64,000 nt of DNA, from positions 4,095,154 through 4,159,153 of the forward strand of contig NC_052407.1 in the NCBI RefSeq assembly GCF_009389715.1, given 5' to 3'. The DNA is from Phoenix dactylifera (lineage: Eukaryota; Streptophyta; Magnoliopsida; Arecales; Arecaceae). Numbering within the stretch: the stretch's first letter is position 1; every line of letters begins with the position of its first letter. This document shows positions 1 to 11,293 of this stretch, piece by piece. The notes beneath the pieces are model-generated. The model had not been told where the DNA came from. It did no database searches and worked only from the letters and a program-made list of their open reading frames with translations. The position numbers were made by a program, and so were the translations under genes.

Positions 1-1630
1 GCACTTGGTTTCGAGAACTGAAAGGGGCAATCCACGCACTCATTTGTGGCATATAAAGTTAACGGATGGAAATGTTAGAGGAATGAGAAAGCGAGGATTT
101 TTTTTTTTTTTTTATTAAGGTTGAACAGTTTGATTTGGGCCTTGTGCTTGATGAGATAGCTAAGGAACGATCAATAGAAGAGGTTCTGCCTGATATTGAT
201 AGCAGAAGAGATTGCAGCGAGACAAAAAGCTACTTGGATGTTGGATGATGAAATTATCTTTTTTTTTTTCCCTCATTGTTGGTGGAAAATATGCATTATA
301 CCGATGTAGAACTAATTTCTTGGAAGACTTTTGGGGCTGTTAGCGGGAAACAAGAATTTCAGGGGATCTGAGAAAGAGTCGCATTTAAGAGATATGATGT
401 AGAGTTTATTGACTTAAGAGTCACTTTGAGGAGAATAACGATGAGATTTTTTTTGGGATGGAGGGAGTCGAGAACCCTACAAGCCTAGACCTGATTGCTT
501 CTTGATGATGTTTGATAGTTTGAGCATTCCATCAGAAATTATAAATGATATTTGATTTTTTTTCTTTTTCTTTCTTTTTTGTTTACAAGATCAATGCAAT
601 TCTTTTACCTTGGTACTGTCTTGAAAACAAGAAGGGCCAAAGAATTTTACTGTTAATAGGCCTGTTATCCTTTTGGAGGATGTATATGAATTATTGTGTT
701 GTACAACTGCCCTTCACTTAGGGGAGTTCACAAAACATGTACCATACCATCACCCTACCTTGTCAGATGAGTATTGATTTCTTTGTTATGGCAATCTACA
801 AAATGGAAAGAAGAAAAAATAGGAGGGGGGAAATTTTCCAATGGGGATGTCTGGATGTCGACTTTGCTAATTGGATGTCTTTGCTACAAAGTGGAAAGAA
901 GAAAACCTACGAGTGTGGAAGCCTTCGCTTTTAGGATTTCTTTAACTGGATTCTCCTTAACCCCCCAATTATCTCTTATGATCTATGGTGGACTTGAAGT
1001 CAACTTTGCTAACAAATCCCTCGTCTCCTTCAACATCTTTTGGCTGGAACCCTCTTTCCATATATTGTTGGACTTCTAGGTGGACTAGGTGATCTCTTTC
1101 TTTCTCTTCTATTAACCTTGTAGCTCTCCCTTCGGTTAATCACTTATCTATAAGGTGCCTGTTCTCGAAAAGCATTTGGTCTGCTATCAAACTACAATTG
1201 AATTTGAATGGCCGGCCGACAAATTTCCATGATTTATGGACAAAGTGGAAAGCCAAGAACAAAAAATTGGTGAGGAGAAGTGCAAGGGATCAGCTTCTTG
1301 CAACATTTTGCTGGGAGTTTTGGAAACAATGAAATGAGAGAATTTTTCTCAGAAGGAATCGATCCATTTACTTCATCCTTCAGAAGGCACTACATGCTTT
1401 TCATAGTTGGGAGTGCATATGCTCAGTGAAAACAGAGGAGAATCACCGGCAACTGTGGAGGAATCTTGCTTCTCTATCATGAGCTTTGTATCTCTTGCTT
1501 CTTTCTTTCCTCTTACCCTTATACATTCTTTTGCACCTCTTCCCATGTGTAAATTTACCTCTTCTTAATAATATAATATGGGGGGAAGCTTCTTGCTTCT
1601 TCCATTTGCACTCAACAAAAAAAAAAAAGA
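1..1630 (+). mobile_element. Degenerate LINE (L1-type) remnant, 3' end with poly(A)
   Basis: Broken plus-strand translation around 620-735 resembles the reverse-transcriptase stretch GPKNFTVNRPVILLEDVY, comparable to the plant LINE block GAKxxxDFRPISLxxxxYK. Around 1230-1480 it reads as the LINE C-terminal zf-RVT tail (WEFWKQ, stop, NERIFLRRNRS). An A-rich tail at 1615-1630 marks the 3' end. Frames are heavily interrupted and the RT core between these blocks is missing, so this is an old non-functional copy whose 5' part lies left of the window. Two ORFs near 737-1079 are fragments without their own function. Confidence 0.6.
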
Positions 1631-3430
1631 AACATGCTTAAAACTCAAGATATATAATAGATCAAGTATTTTCCATAAGAAAGATGAACAAGCCATAAGA
1701 CGTAGCACGTATCTATCAATGGGGAAGGAGATTTCAGTCACATGACATACATGTCAATGAGGAAGAGTGCCTTTGTGAGATAGCATAACAAGTATGAAAA
1801 TGGCTAGATAAGATGTGACTGAGGAGCTAAAAGTGCAAAAGATAACTTGAGCTTAAGGCATGAAATTCACATATTGTTCTTGTATGAGCCGTTGACAAAG
1901 TGGTCATGCCTTGCAGTATTATGCTAAAACTTGGCATGCACCTGTGCAGAATATGTACTACGCTGTAGACAAATTTACAAATATGAATGCTGACACACAT
2001 ACACTCACAGAGAAAGAAAGACAGAGAGCAGTCCTTTTTCCTTTCCTAGTCAAGGCTGTACTTGAACTTTTCATGGTAATTAGTTGACATGTTTTCATAA
2101 TTTTACGTATTCTATTTTGATTTTGAAAAATATTTTTCTATATTCAATTCAACCTTAAATGTTTCCTGACCTAATGCCCTTCTCTTTTGAAAACTTGCAA
2201 TACAAGCCAATTGCTTACTATTCCTTGTAGGTTTTACAGTATCGCTGATCACTCTCTTCTTGCAGTAGCTTCAGCTTACGAGCGATGAATGATACTCAGG
2301 TTGTCAGCTACAAGGGATTTTTGACATGTTGAGCATGAAACTTGTATCAAATTTCATGAGGGTTAAGAGTAGGAAATAGTATATATTAGCATATGTATCT
2401 TGCATCTGTGCCTCTATGGGAATCATATCTCTAACGTCGTAGATTCCCTCTATTGACCCTTTAGGATCGCAACCTTAAAGAGGGTTATGTTAACTGTTTC
2501 CTTGAAGTCATAGAATGACAGCTACTCCATTGTTTCGAAGTCATTTTTTCGAGGGTTATGTTACGTATACTGGCTTTTAGGTTGTTTTACAAGTCCATCC
2601 TGAAGTAAACTTGTGAGACAGCTACTCCCTTGTGCTTCTTTTGTGCCTGTTCAAATCTCAAGGCTCCATGCAAATGTGCCTTTGAAACACAATCAATAGG
2701 ATTAAGCCTTTTTCCTGGCCAATAACTAACATCTTGATGTTTCATTTTCTTTTAGGTTTCACATGTCTGATTCTTGATTGAACTTTTAATGTTTTTCCTT
2801 AACTATAGCTTGTAACAAATTTTCTAAAAAAATCAGAGTCCAGTTGCTCAGGGTATAATCATACGCATAACTAAGAAGCTTAAAATATTTATTTAGTGCT
2901 GACTTAGGACATCGAAAAAACATACAAAGCAACTATTAATGGCTGAATTGGCAAAGAAACCTTCTACTTTACTCATTTGTGTCAGGATATTTATTTCTTA
3001 ATTGCCTATATATGATGATTCTTGTATTTCATTATTTCTTGCTTTTACCTGAATCTCTTGAAAGTGTTTGCATGAAATGTTAAAGAGTTATGAAATTTTT
3101 TTAGGACCTCTTGCAGAGTTTGAGGGTTGTCTAAATGATTTTAGTCATGATCAAATTTATGTTGGCATGTAGCATTAATCATGGATTATTTACTTCCATT
3201 AAATCACCACAGAATTCATGAGTTCTATTTGTTCAATGTTTCATTCTTATTCACATTGACGTCATAATTCAGTTTATTAAAAGAGCATGGACTTTCCTTA
3301 TCTTGAGAGAGATGAGGAAACTTGGATTTTGAAAGTAAAAAGAAAATCCTGTCATCTTGCTGTTCTTAAGAATGAGAATTTGCTTTGCTTTATGATTACT
3401 TGGCAAGTGCTGATTATGTTTTATATGCAG
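1631..3430. other. Intergenic or intronic DNA upstream of an orphan terminal exon
   Basis: No long ORF or RNA gene is seen. A short stretch at 2266-2299 is flanked by a plausible acceptor (CTTGCAG) and donor (CAG/GTTGTC) and stays open in the phase that would join to the terminal exon at 3431, so part of this interval may be introns of that gene. Confidence 0.4.
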
Positions 3431-3532
3431 CGTCAATATGTGGTTTATCCTCCTGAGGGTCCTCGGCCCCCATCACCAGAGGAACTACGAGAGATGGCAC
3501 GAGAGATGGCTCGCAAGAAGAACAATGATTAA
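3431..3532 (+). CDS. Terminal coding exon of an unidentified gene (33 aa C-terminus)
   Basis: A good plant acceptor (TTTTATATGCAG) precedes an open stretch beginning RQYVVYPPEGPRPPSPEE and ending in a charged helix-like tail, AREMARKKNND, then TAA. The proline-rich stretch followed by an R/K/E-rich amphipathic tail and the clean splice acceptor suggest a real terminal exon; upstream AT-rich sequence reads as intron. I do not recognise the family. Possible upstream exon: 2266-2299 (SFSLRAMNDTQ in phase 0). Other exons may lie left of the window or be hidden by small size. A retained pseudogene exon is the alternative. Confidence 0.45.
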   Translation, partial: RQYVVYPPEGPRPPSPEELREMAREMARKKNND

Positions 3533-5215
3533 ATGAGCTGTAGTTTAACCATGATGGTAGTGGTAAACTTACGCTATGCAGTTGAAACTTGTAGAGGTTT
3601 AATAGGTTACTCAAGTTTGATGAAGTTATGATGGGCCTTTGCCCTTGAAAAAATGAGGGTCATATACTCAATCTCTAGCTTTGAAGGTGAAACTTATCAG
3701 CGATGGAATTCCTAAAACATCTAGCATTTTCTTTGTTGAGTAGATTCCTATATGTATTATAAAAAACTGTGCAAAAGACTGCTGAAAATTTTCAAATAAA
3801 TAATCTTATGAATGGCAAGGGGGACTGTGTCTAAGTCATTGACACAGTTGGCTCGTGAATAATTTGGTTTGGTAAATCCAGAAAGAATGCAAAAACCTAA
3901 CCAAATTTGTCAGGGGAACTTGAACAATAATAATAAGTAAAAAATGTACAATATGCAATTTTATTAATATATGGTCACTAGAGAAACAAACATGGGAGAG
4001 GCAATAGTGACATAAACATTACTACAATAGAAACATAAGATAATGCTACTAATATGTAATTTAAGTTTCTTTCATAAATAAGTTGTGAACAATGTATGGA
4101 ATTGATGAAGTATTAGGATATTCAAGAATAATTTGTAGACTGCATTGTTTGAAACGGTTCAAATCAAGATTTGCCGTACTGATCGGTATCGTATCGAGTG
4201 TACCATACCGAATCAGTATGCAGTCTCGTACGTACGAATATTCGATACGTCTTGCTGTCTCGTACCGTACCGCCTACCGACACTATAATAAGATGGTATT
4301 GATACGGGATTCGGTACCAAGTGACGAATCTTGGTTCAAAGAATCATTCGACCAAAAAATTCGAAAGTAGTACATAAACTTTTTTAATACTTGAAGAGCA
4401 TATTGTGGCTGTTGTTATCTTCTCCAAGCTCACAACATTTATGACCCACCCAGCATATTGATCTAATTAGATCAGGTTTAAATTTACTAAATGGTTCTGG
4501 AAATTTGGCTAGTTGTTTACCTGGAATATGATTAAGTTGTTGAACTTGAATCAGATACAATGATGCTATATTACTTCTAAAATTTTCAGAACTGCACTCA
4601 GCATCACCAATTGCTAGATGCAAAGTTGCATACTGAGTTTGCAGATTACTTTTATTTGGCTTTCTGCTTTAATTCGAAAGAAGTGGAATGCTTGATAACT
4701 GACTTCTGTTTATCCTTCTCTTTCACTTGGATGGTCTGTTGAGATTTTTAATTCATTGGCTGATATTCATGAAAAGTAACCATACTTGACCATCAAAGGA
4801 ACAAAGTTGGTGCAGGGAATCATAGCTGTCTATTTTGGCAAGCTAATAAATCAGTTATGAGATCCTCTTAAGTGTGTCTTTGGAAACAAATCATTTAAGC
4901 ATTTAAAACACATCTGTTTCATAGAAACATGATAAAGCTCATGAAACATATTTCTTCTGGCAGTTGTGTTTATCAGCAAGCATAAATATGTTGTTCAGTT
5001 TCACAAATCCAGAGGTGGTTTGGCCATTCTATCATGCGAGATTAATTGAAAGAAACAACATTGTTGGTTTAAGTGCCACAGCTACAAATGAATAAAACCA
5101 CCCTGTTGCAGATGCCATATTAAACCTTGCATGTTGATTCAGTGTTGCACATTCTTATGCCAAATGCTGAAGACTTCTGATTTCATCTTAATGAACCAAT
5201 AGTTGAAACTTTGAA
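3533..5215. other. 3'UTR-like and intergenic sequence
   Basis: Follows the terminal exon; AT-rich, with no gene visible. It contains a MITE-like block at about 4148-4340 (separate entry). The remaining ORFs are short and have no recognisable protein features. Confidence 0.5.
4148..4340. mobile_element. MITE-like element rich in TACCG/CGGTA motifs
   Basis: The ends are imperfect inverted repeats: TTCAAATCAAGATTTGCC at the left, and the reverse complement of the right end reads TTTGAACCAAGATTCGTC. The interior is full of CGGTATCG, TACCGTACCG and GATACG words. Related blocks lie at about 10,700-10,915 and, split by an LTR element, at 17,820-17,890 plus 21,890-21,970. No coding capacity. Superfamily not determined because no clear target-site duplication was found. 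Confidence 0.45.
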
Positions 5216-7725
5216 TGTGAAGGCCCGGTTCAGATCTGATCCACTTGATCGGCCTGGCGCCTGTTCATGTCATGTGTGTGATAGAGTGTGGAAGACTCCT
5301 AGAGAGTCTTCTGCCTCCCCGACGACTCCGACTAAGAGTCGGAGACTGGGCCATTGGAGCCCTAAGTCTTCTCAGTATAAACACCTTTTCCCTCCTCAAC
5401 CCTTCACTGGCGGTCATTAGCTCTCCTTCTCTCTCTTTTCTCGCTTCAAAATCGTGGCATCCTATTACTGTTTTCGCAGGAAATTAAGGCCGACGATGAC
5501 GTCCGAGCTAAGGTAATGCTCCGACCCTCTTCCCCTTTCCTTGTTCTTCTTCCTATAACCCAAAATTATACCTGCCAGCCGCAAAATCAGTCGGAAATCG
5601 ACAAAATAAGGATCTCATATTTTGCCTCTTTTCCCTTTTTTTGGCCATGCCTATCGTCTGCGTTCATTGTTGAAGCCCTCGGCCGTTTTCTCATGATGGT
5701 TCGTGGTCAAAGCCAGGCCCCCAGCCATTGGCGAGTGGGCTAGAATCTGAGTACACTGAGATAGGAAATTATCTTTGTTCGGCCCTATTTTGGTTTGGTT
5801 TTGGTCGACTGACCGCCGCCACCGGCCACCCTCCATCCTGTGTCCACCGTCTGCTACCACCTCGTCGGACTACCATGGTCAATCACCAATCAAAGCCTTC
5901 TTCATCGTCTATTTTGCTAAAAAAGAAGAGGAAGGAAGGAAGGAAAAAAAGAAGAGGAGAGGAGGAGAGAGAGAGAGAGCCATTTCTCTCTTATTTCTCT
6001 CTTATTTTCTCTTTCTTCCTTCTCTTTTATTTCTCTATTTTTCTCTCTAAAAACCCATGGATCCATCAATCGAGTTCTATCTCCCTATCCTATGGACTCG
6101 AGTTGACTCCTACAAAGGGCCTTGATCTGCTCTGGTACTTGGGCAGCCTGCTAAATTGATCACCCCAGCCCTATTAAGTGCCTATGAAATCTAGTATTGA
6201 TGAACCCTATTAAATGGCCTTAGCCTTAATCTAGTTCGTGCCCCATGATTCATTAATTGAGTTGCTTAAACCTGACCTAACCTGGTCACCATCATTCGGC
6301 CAACCGTTTTCTTTGACTTATTATTTCAATATTTGTTAAAGTTATCGAAAAGGAATTAATCTTACTCTTAATATTTTTAAATAGGTTTAGCAAGTACACT
6401 TAGTGAAATTAGAAAGTCTAAGGTAGAGGAGATAAGTAACCCTAATACTCTTTATTAGTTCTAAATTTTTACTTATTTTTTAGTATTATGAAAATACGAA
6501 AATAGTATTAAATGTTTATAATATCATGTTTTAAGGATCGAGCATACGATATTATGAAACTCATAATATATTGCAAAATAATGATTTTATGATTATTTTA
6601 CTATTAAGCACTATTTATGGACTATGAACTTCATATATATAAATTTGTATTTTGTTATGAAAAGAATAATTTCCTGATTATTCTACTGTTAAAGATTTAA
6701 TTATGGACTACAAAACTCTTTATAGTCTTGTAGCGATTTCTTCATATATGATTTAAGGAAATATGATTTAAGGAAATATGATTTAAACAAATTTGTTTTA
6801 AGAAAGATATGATTATGGGCTCTCAGATAGCTATGTACAGCCCTTGCCAGTGAGTTATAGTAGCTTGGTATACGGTGCTTGCTAATGGGTTATAATAGTT
6901 TGGCATACAACTCTTGCCAGCGAGTAATAGTAGCTTGGCATACGGCCCTCGTCAATAGGTTATAATAACTTGGTATATGATCCTTGCCAGCGGGTATAGT
7001 AGCTTAGCATATGGCCCAACCAGTGGGTTACGGTAGTTGGCATGATATTGTTTACAACCCTATTATGGGTATTAGGTGACTTTAGCATTTAGTATGAGAG
7101 AATTATTATAAATTATGATATGGTGAAATGACAAATGATTTATGACTTTGTAAAATTAGCATGATTTATAATTTTGTTTATGCACTAGGACCATTTTTAT
7201 AGAATTTGCATAATTTATGCATATGAGCATGATTGATTTATGATTATACTGTTATTATGAAATATTCTTTTTTTTGCTAATGGTAATAATCTTCTCTAAA
7301 TGATTTATTGATGCATGCAAAAACTTTTACTTGATCTGGTAAAGTAGTGAAAGGTTTACTTACTAAGATATATCGCTCACAAATCTTTATTGTTATTTTT
7401 TTCTCTCCAGATGAATAGGGTCAATAGGAACGACGGATTGTCTAAGCTTGGAGTTCATGCTAGCAAACTTAACGATTTTGTAGAAGAATTTTAGTATTTT
7501 AAATTAACTATGAATTTGTAGTTAATAATTTTCTAAATATTGAGAATTATAGGTTTGGTATTTATTTTTGGATTTAGACGCTCTGAACCCGTATTGGTTG
7601 CAATTAATAGATAATAAAATTAGATTTTTATTTATTATATTTTGAGATGAATTTAGAAGTTAAATTAAATGTTTGGCTTTGTGTTATCATGGGTTATATT
7701 TATGTTCCGAATTTGGGGCCTAACA
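5216..7725 (+). mobile_element. Solo LTR (Gypsy-type family), 2.5 kb
   Basis: Starts TGTGAAGGCCCGG and ends GGGGCCTAACA, i.e. TG...CA. Flanks are TTGAA (5211-5215) and CTGAA (7726-7730), a 4-of-5 target-site match. The 6380-6620 and 7000-7720 parts are clearly related to both LTR pieces of the rearranged element at 17.9-21.9 kb, in the matching orientation. A TATA-like AGTATAAACACC near 5372 followed by a CT-rich leader suits an LTR promoter. There is no internal domain, so it looks like the product of LTR-LTR recombination. It ends only ~400 bp before chitinase gene A. Confidence 0.7.
6838..7045. repeat. Minisatellite, about five imperfect ~45-bp units
   Basis: Inside the solo LTR, the theme (cccttgccagcgagtaatag, then tagcttggcatacgg) recurs about five times with drift. 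A single remnant unit persists at about 21,165-21,190 in the related LTR fragment, so the array expanded, or contracted elsewhere, within this LTR family. Confidence 0.65.
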
Positions 7726-8128
7726 CTGAATGAGCCCAACCGTGGAATCTGAGTGGAGAAAGAAGCCAAACATAAAATCTACAAGCTGGCGAGACAACTT
7801 AATGTTCCATCCTCAGTGACATCTTCATCTTCACCCACAAACAGCCTAGTGCATAAGTTCGATCGCAGAAATTCTTTTAATGAGTTGAGGTCCAGCTGTG
7901 ATGGGGTCCTTGACTGAAAGTATTATAACTAATCGTTTCTTGGGGCTCAAAAGAATCTTTCTGGCCTATGTCCACATACTTGTGATTCTCACACACATCG
8001 AATTTGATGATGGTATGGCTCTTGTTTGGGAGATAGCTCCATGCCGGCCCATCAGGTGTCCAAATCTACCTCTCAATGCCTTAAAAAAGTTTTTGTAGGC
8101 ATGAGCACCCTTGATGCCTCATGCTCCA
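7726..8128. promoter_or_regulatory. Putative upstream region of chitinase gene A
   Basis: Only ~400 bp separate the solo LTR from the gene A start. Unlike genes B and C, no TATAAATA box lies ~64 bp before the ATG, and the sequence does not resemble the B and C promoters. The promoter of A is therefore diverged, displaced by the LTR insertion, or partly LTR-derived (inference). Confidence 0.3.
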
Positions 8129-9046
8129 ATGGCTCCCTGGAACAACCCCTCCTTTCTTTTCCTCCTCGCACTTCTCTCACTAATGTCTTCTGCATCACAA
8201 AGCTCCAGGCTCTTTAGAGAGTATATTGGAGCAGAGTCTAATTGTCTCAGCTTCCTGGATGTCCCCATACATCCAAGCGTCGATTTCCACTTCATTCTCT
8301 CCTTTGCAGTAGACTACACCACATCCAAGCACCCGACTCCCACCAATGGAGACTTCAACATCTTCTGGGACGATGACAACCTCACCCCCTCACACGTTAC
8401 CTCCATTAAGCAAAGCCACGGCAATGTGAAGGTTGCTTTTAGCCTCGGAGGCGATAGCTTAGGCCCTGGCTATGTATACTTCCATCCTTTCTCCATTGAT
8501 TCATGGGTTGCCAATGCCGTCACCTCGCTGTCAAGAATCATAAAACGATACAACTTGGATGGCATCGATATCGACTACGAGCACTTCATGGCCGACCCTG
8601 ATACCTTTGCTGAGTGCATCGGACGGCTGCTGACAACACTGAAGAACAACCGGGTGATATCGTTTGCATCGATAGCTCCTTTCGAGGATGATGAGGTGCA
8701 GCGGCATTATTTAGCTCTGTGGAGGAAGTATGGAAGTGTAATCGACTACGTCAACTTCCAGTTCTATGCATATGATGCGAGCACGACCGTGTCTCAGTTT
8801 CTTGGATACTTTGAGATGCAGAGGTCCAACTACAATGGAGGGAAGATATTGGTGAGTTGCACCACCGATAGGAGCAGCAGTGGAGGACTGTCGCCAGAAC
8901 ATGGGTTCTTCAATGCATCAAGAATGCTCAAGATGCAAGGAAAACTGGATGGTATCTTTATTTGGTCTGCAGATGACTCCAAGAGCAATGGTTTTCTCTA
9001 TGAGAAGCAATCACAGGATTTGCTGGCAAGTGATCGTTTGTATTAG
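8129..9046 (+). CDS. GH18 chitinase 2-like protein, gene A (tulip bulb chitinase type)
   Basis: Intronless, 305 aa from the ATG at 8129. An ATG five codons upstream (8114) also exists; 8129 was chosen because it gives exactly the length of genes B and C and begins the hydrophobic signal peptide ([20 protein letters not shown]). The mature part starts LFREYIGAE, as in tulip bulb chitinase-1-type proteins of glycoside hydrolase family 18. The catalytic motif DxxDxDxE is intact as DGIDIDYE within [13 protein letters not shown], with the last E the expected acid/base. Other family landmarks are [17 protein letters not shown] and [14 protein letters not shown] near the C-terminus. Predicted to be secreted or vacuolar and to cleave chitin or related N-acetylglucosamine polymers; chitin hydrolysis is inferred, since some GH18 members are storage or lectin-like. 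It is the divergent member of the array (e.g. [24 protein letters not shown]), so it probably split off first. Confidence 0.88.
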   Translation: MAPWNNPSFLFLLALLSLMSSASQSSRLFREYIGAESNCLSFLDVPIHPSVDFHFILSFAVDYTTSKHPTPTNGDFNIFWDDDNLTPSHVTSIKQSHGNVKVAFSLGGDSLGPGYVYFHPFSIDSWVANAVTSLSRIIKRYNLDGIDIDYEHFMADPDTFAECIGRLLTTLKNNRVISFASIAPFEDDEVQRHYLALWRKYGSVIDYVNFQFYAYDASTTVSQFLGYFEMQRSNYNGGKILVSCTTDRSSSGGLSPEHGFFNASRMLKMQGKLDGIFIWSADDSKSNGFLYEKQSQDLLASDRLY

Positions 9047-9345
9047 TTAGCTGCTAACTAAATTTTAGCCACTTACAGTGAATGGAAAACATTTTATTTA
9101 GTTTGTTTGTGGCCTGTGGGTTCATTTTTGGGGAAAAAAAGTATAAATGGAAGGGGAAATCCTGTCCCATATATTAGAACAAAGTATTACAGCATGAAGA
9201 GGAAAGATAAAGGAAAACAAATGATGCAGCAAACGGAGCTTGATGAGCTTTTCATTACATAATTGCTCCAATCTTTGCAAATAGTAAGTCTTGATTAGGA
9301 CCTTCTCTGAGGAGTTGCTTTTATGCAGAAATATTCCACTATTCC

Positions 9346-9395
9346 ATTTTTTTTTTTTTTTTGGTAAAACGGCGTTTCATATTGCTCTTAAATGA
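9346..9395 (-). mobile_element. Very short (50 bp) 5'-truncated LINE 3' end
   Basis: A poly(T) run followed by GGTAAAACGGCGTTTCATAT, close to the 3' end of the LINE at 40.8 kb (poly(T) then GGTGAAAACGACGATTCATAT). It is bracketed by the perfect 10-bp direct repeat CCACTATTCC (9336-9345 and 9396-9405), the hallmark of target-primed reverse transcription with extreme 5' truncation. Confidence 0.7.
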
Positions 9396-9449
9396 CCACT
9401 ATTCCTTTCTTTTCAAACAGACCAACTAAGAGGTAAAGCTAATTTATCC

Positions 9450-10110
9450 GAGACCTTTATTCTTAAACAGCTCTTGGTTCTTTTTATCTCCATTTGGTCC
9501 CCAATGAAAGAAGGGATGGGGGTTTTCTCTGAATTTAATTACATCTTTAATCCTTCTCCAGATTTCTTTAGCAGGTGGATAATGCAAGAGAAGGTGATTT
9601 CTTGATAGCTAACCACATGAATATCCTGATCTTTTCTGGTGTTGCAGCAGACCAAAGTGAACGAGAAATTGGAATCTTGACACTGTCACATTGAGGCATT
9701 GGAGGATTTAACAGTATATTTCCTGATCCTTTCCAGTGTTGAATCATTTCCTGGCCTTAACAAGTTCAATAAGATTATCATTTCGCTCCATTCATTCTGT
9801 TCATCCATAGATAATGGCCTCCTGATTGAAATCTGCGGATCATTGTTTCTTTTGCTCCAATTGTCACCAGTAGCCATATTATGTTTGGTAGCAAACAATG
9901 GAAACAATTTAATAAGAGGTTAAACTATCCAACAGCAATCTTTCCAAAGTCTCTTATCTTTTCCTTATCTCAAAATAAATGCCAGGCCACGCCAAAAAGG
10001 TTGTAAAACTCTGAATATATCTTTTCATAAATGAGAAAATGATCTAGGACTTCCTTCTGGTGCCAAAGTTGCCTCCTTCTGTACTATGTTTTATAAATAA
10101 TGTTTGCCAA
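9450..10110 (-). mobile_element. Old LINE remnant shared by the duplicated intergenic units
   Basis: Reverse translation shows plant LINE C-terminal patterns in broken frames: FPLFATKHNMATGDNWSK, ISIRRPLSMDEQNEWSEM, KYTVKSSNAS and EKIRIFMWLAIKK (zf-RVT region). The same sequence, with a ~125-bp internal deletion, follows gene B at 16,800-17,200. It therefore predates the tandem duplication, unlike the LINE at 11.3-14.05 kb. Confidence 0.6.
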
Positions 10111-10699
10111 AGAGATTGTGTTTTAGACTCTAACATACTCATATTCCAACATCAATTTAACTTCAATCTAAGATACAAATTTATCTGAAGTAAAACGAGC
10201 AGGAAGAATGCTATGTACATGGCCTGGAAAAGCTTTTTATTTTCAATGGCTTGGACCCATCTTAGCCAATAATGCTGCTGCTGTTGGACTTGGATTTCAC
10301 AAGCCTACAAGAAGGGAAACGTTTTATCTATCCATGAGGAGCCAAGGCTTTTAGTTAAGTTGTGTGATATTTCTAGAAGAATTGCCCGGGCCGAAAGTTT
10401 CCTTTGCTTGGCTGAGCCAAGAATGGGTCAAGGCTGACACCTGAAAAAGGCGCCGCAGCAAATGCGCGCGGAATTCCAAGCCTATCAATCAGCTAGTTAC
10501 AGTGAGATGAAGAATTGGAAGATGGCAGAAGTTTTAGACGGATGGAATGTCATGATAAAACGTGATGTCTGATGTGCTTATTTGAGAGCTACATTTGGAA
10601 TTGATTGGTTGACAACACTATAAATAGTCAACGAATCTCTTCCAAATTCTCGTTCATCCATGCCTTCAGCTTTTGAATGCAAACTTTATGAATGGAGTC

Positions 10700-10915
10700 A
10701 GCAAAGGGTGAAAACCGATCAAAAATCTGTATCGTATTCACCGGTACGTATCGATCATGTCGTAATATATTGGTATTGAACTGATATATGGTATGAAGGG
10801 AGTGCTGAATGTTGGTAGGCCGAATCAACCATATACCAAGCATACTGTATTAGGATGGTATCGGTACAGGATTCCTATCAAGATGGCAAATCTTGATTTA
10901 TATGCTTCGTGTAGC
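10700..10915. mobile_element. MITE-like element, second copy
   Basis: CGGTACG/TATCGG-rich interior with the right end GGCAAATCTTGATTTATA, the inverted form of the left end of the 4.15 kb copy. It sits in the duplicated intergenic unit; its counterpart in the next unit is split by the LTR element. Confidence 0.4.
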
Positions 10916-11293
10916 TCAACAAAAATAAAATAATTCACTATGTTTCTGATTTTTTTTTTATGTTTTTCTACTAGAAAATTATATCATGGGTATGGATGCT
11001 TAGACCTGTATAGACTCAAAAATTATGACCTCTCACAATCCCTCCAAATTCTCAAATACTCCTTATTTTATCTGTTTGAAGTGTAAAATTGGGCTAGGTA
11101 AATCTAGATCCTACATATACTTGACCTGATTTAGACTAAAACCATTCTTAAAATTGAGACCTAATATGAGTTTTAAACTAAGATGCAATCTATTTGGATT
11201 AGTATGAACCTGAAAACATCTTGACCGGATAGGACCAAAATGGTCTTGAGTAGACCAGCAAAAATTAATTAAAAAAAAACTAGATTCAACTTC

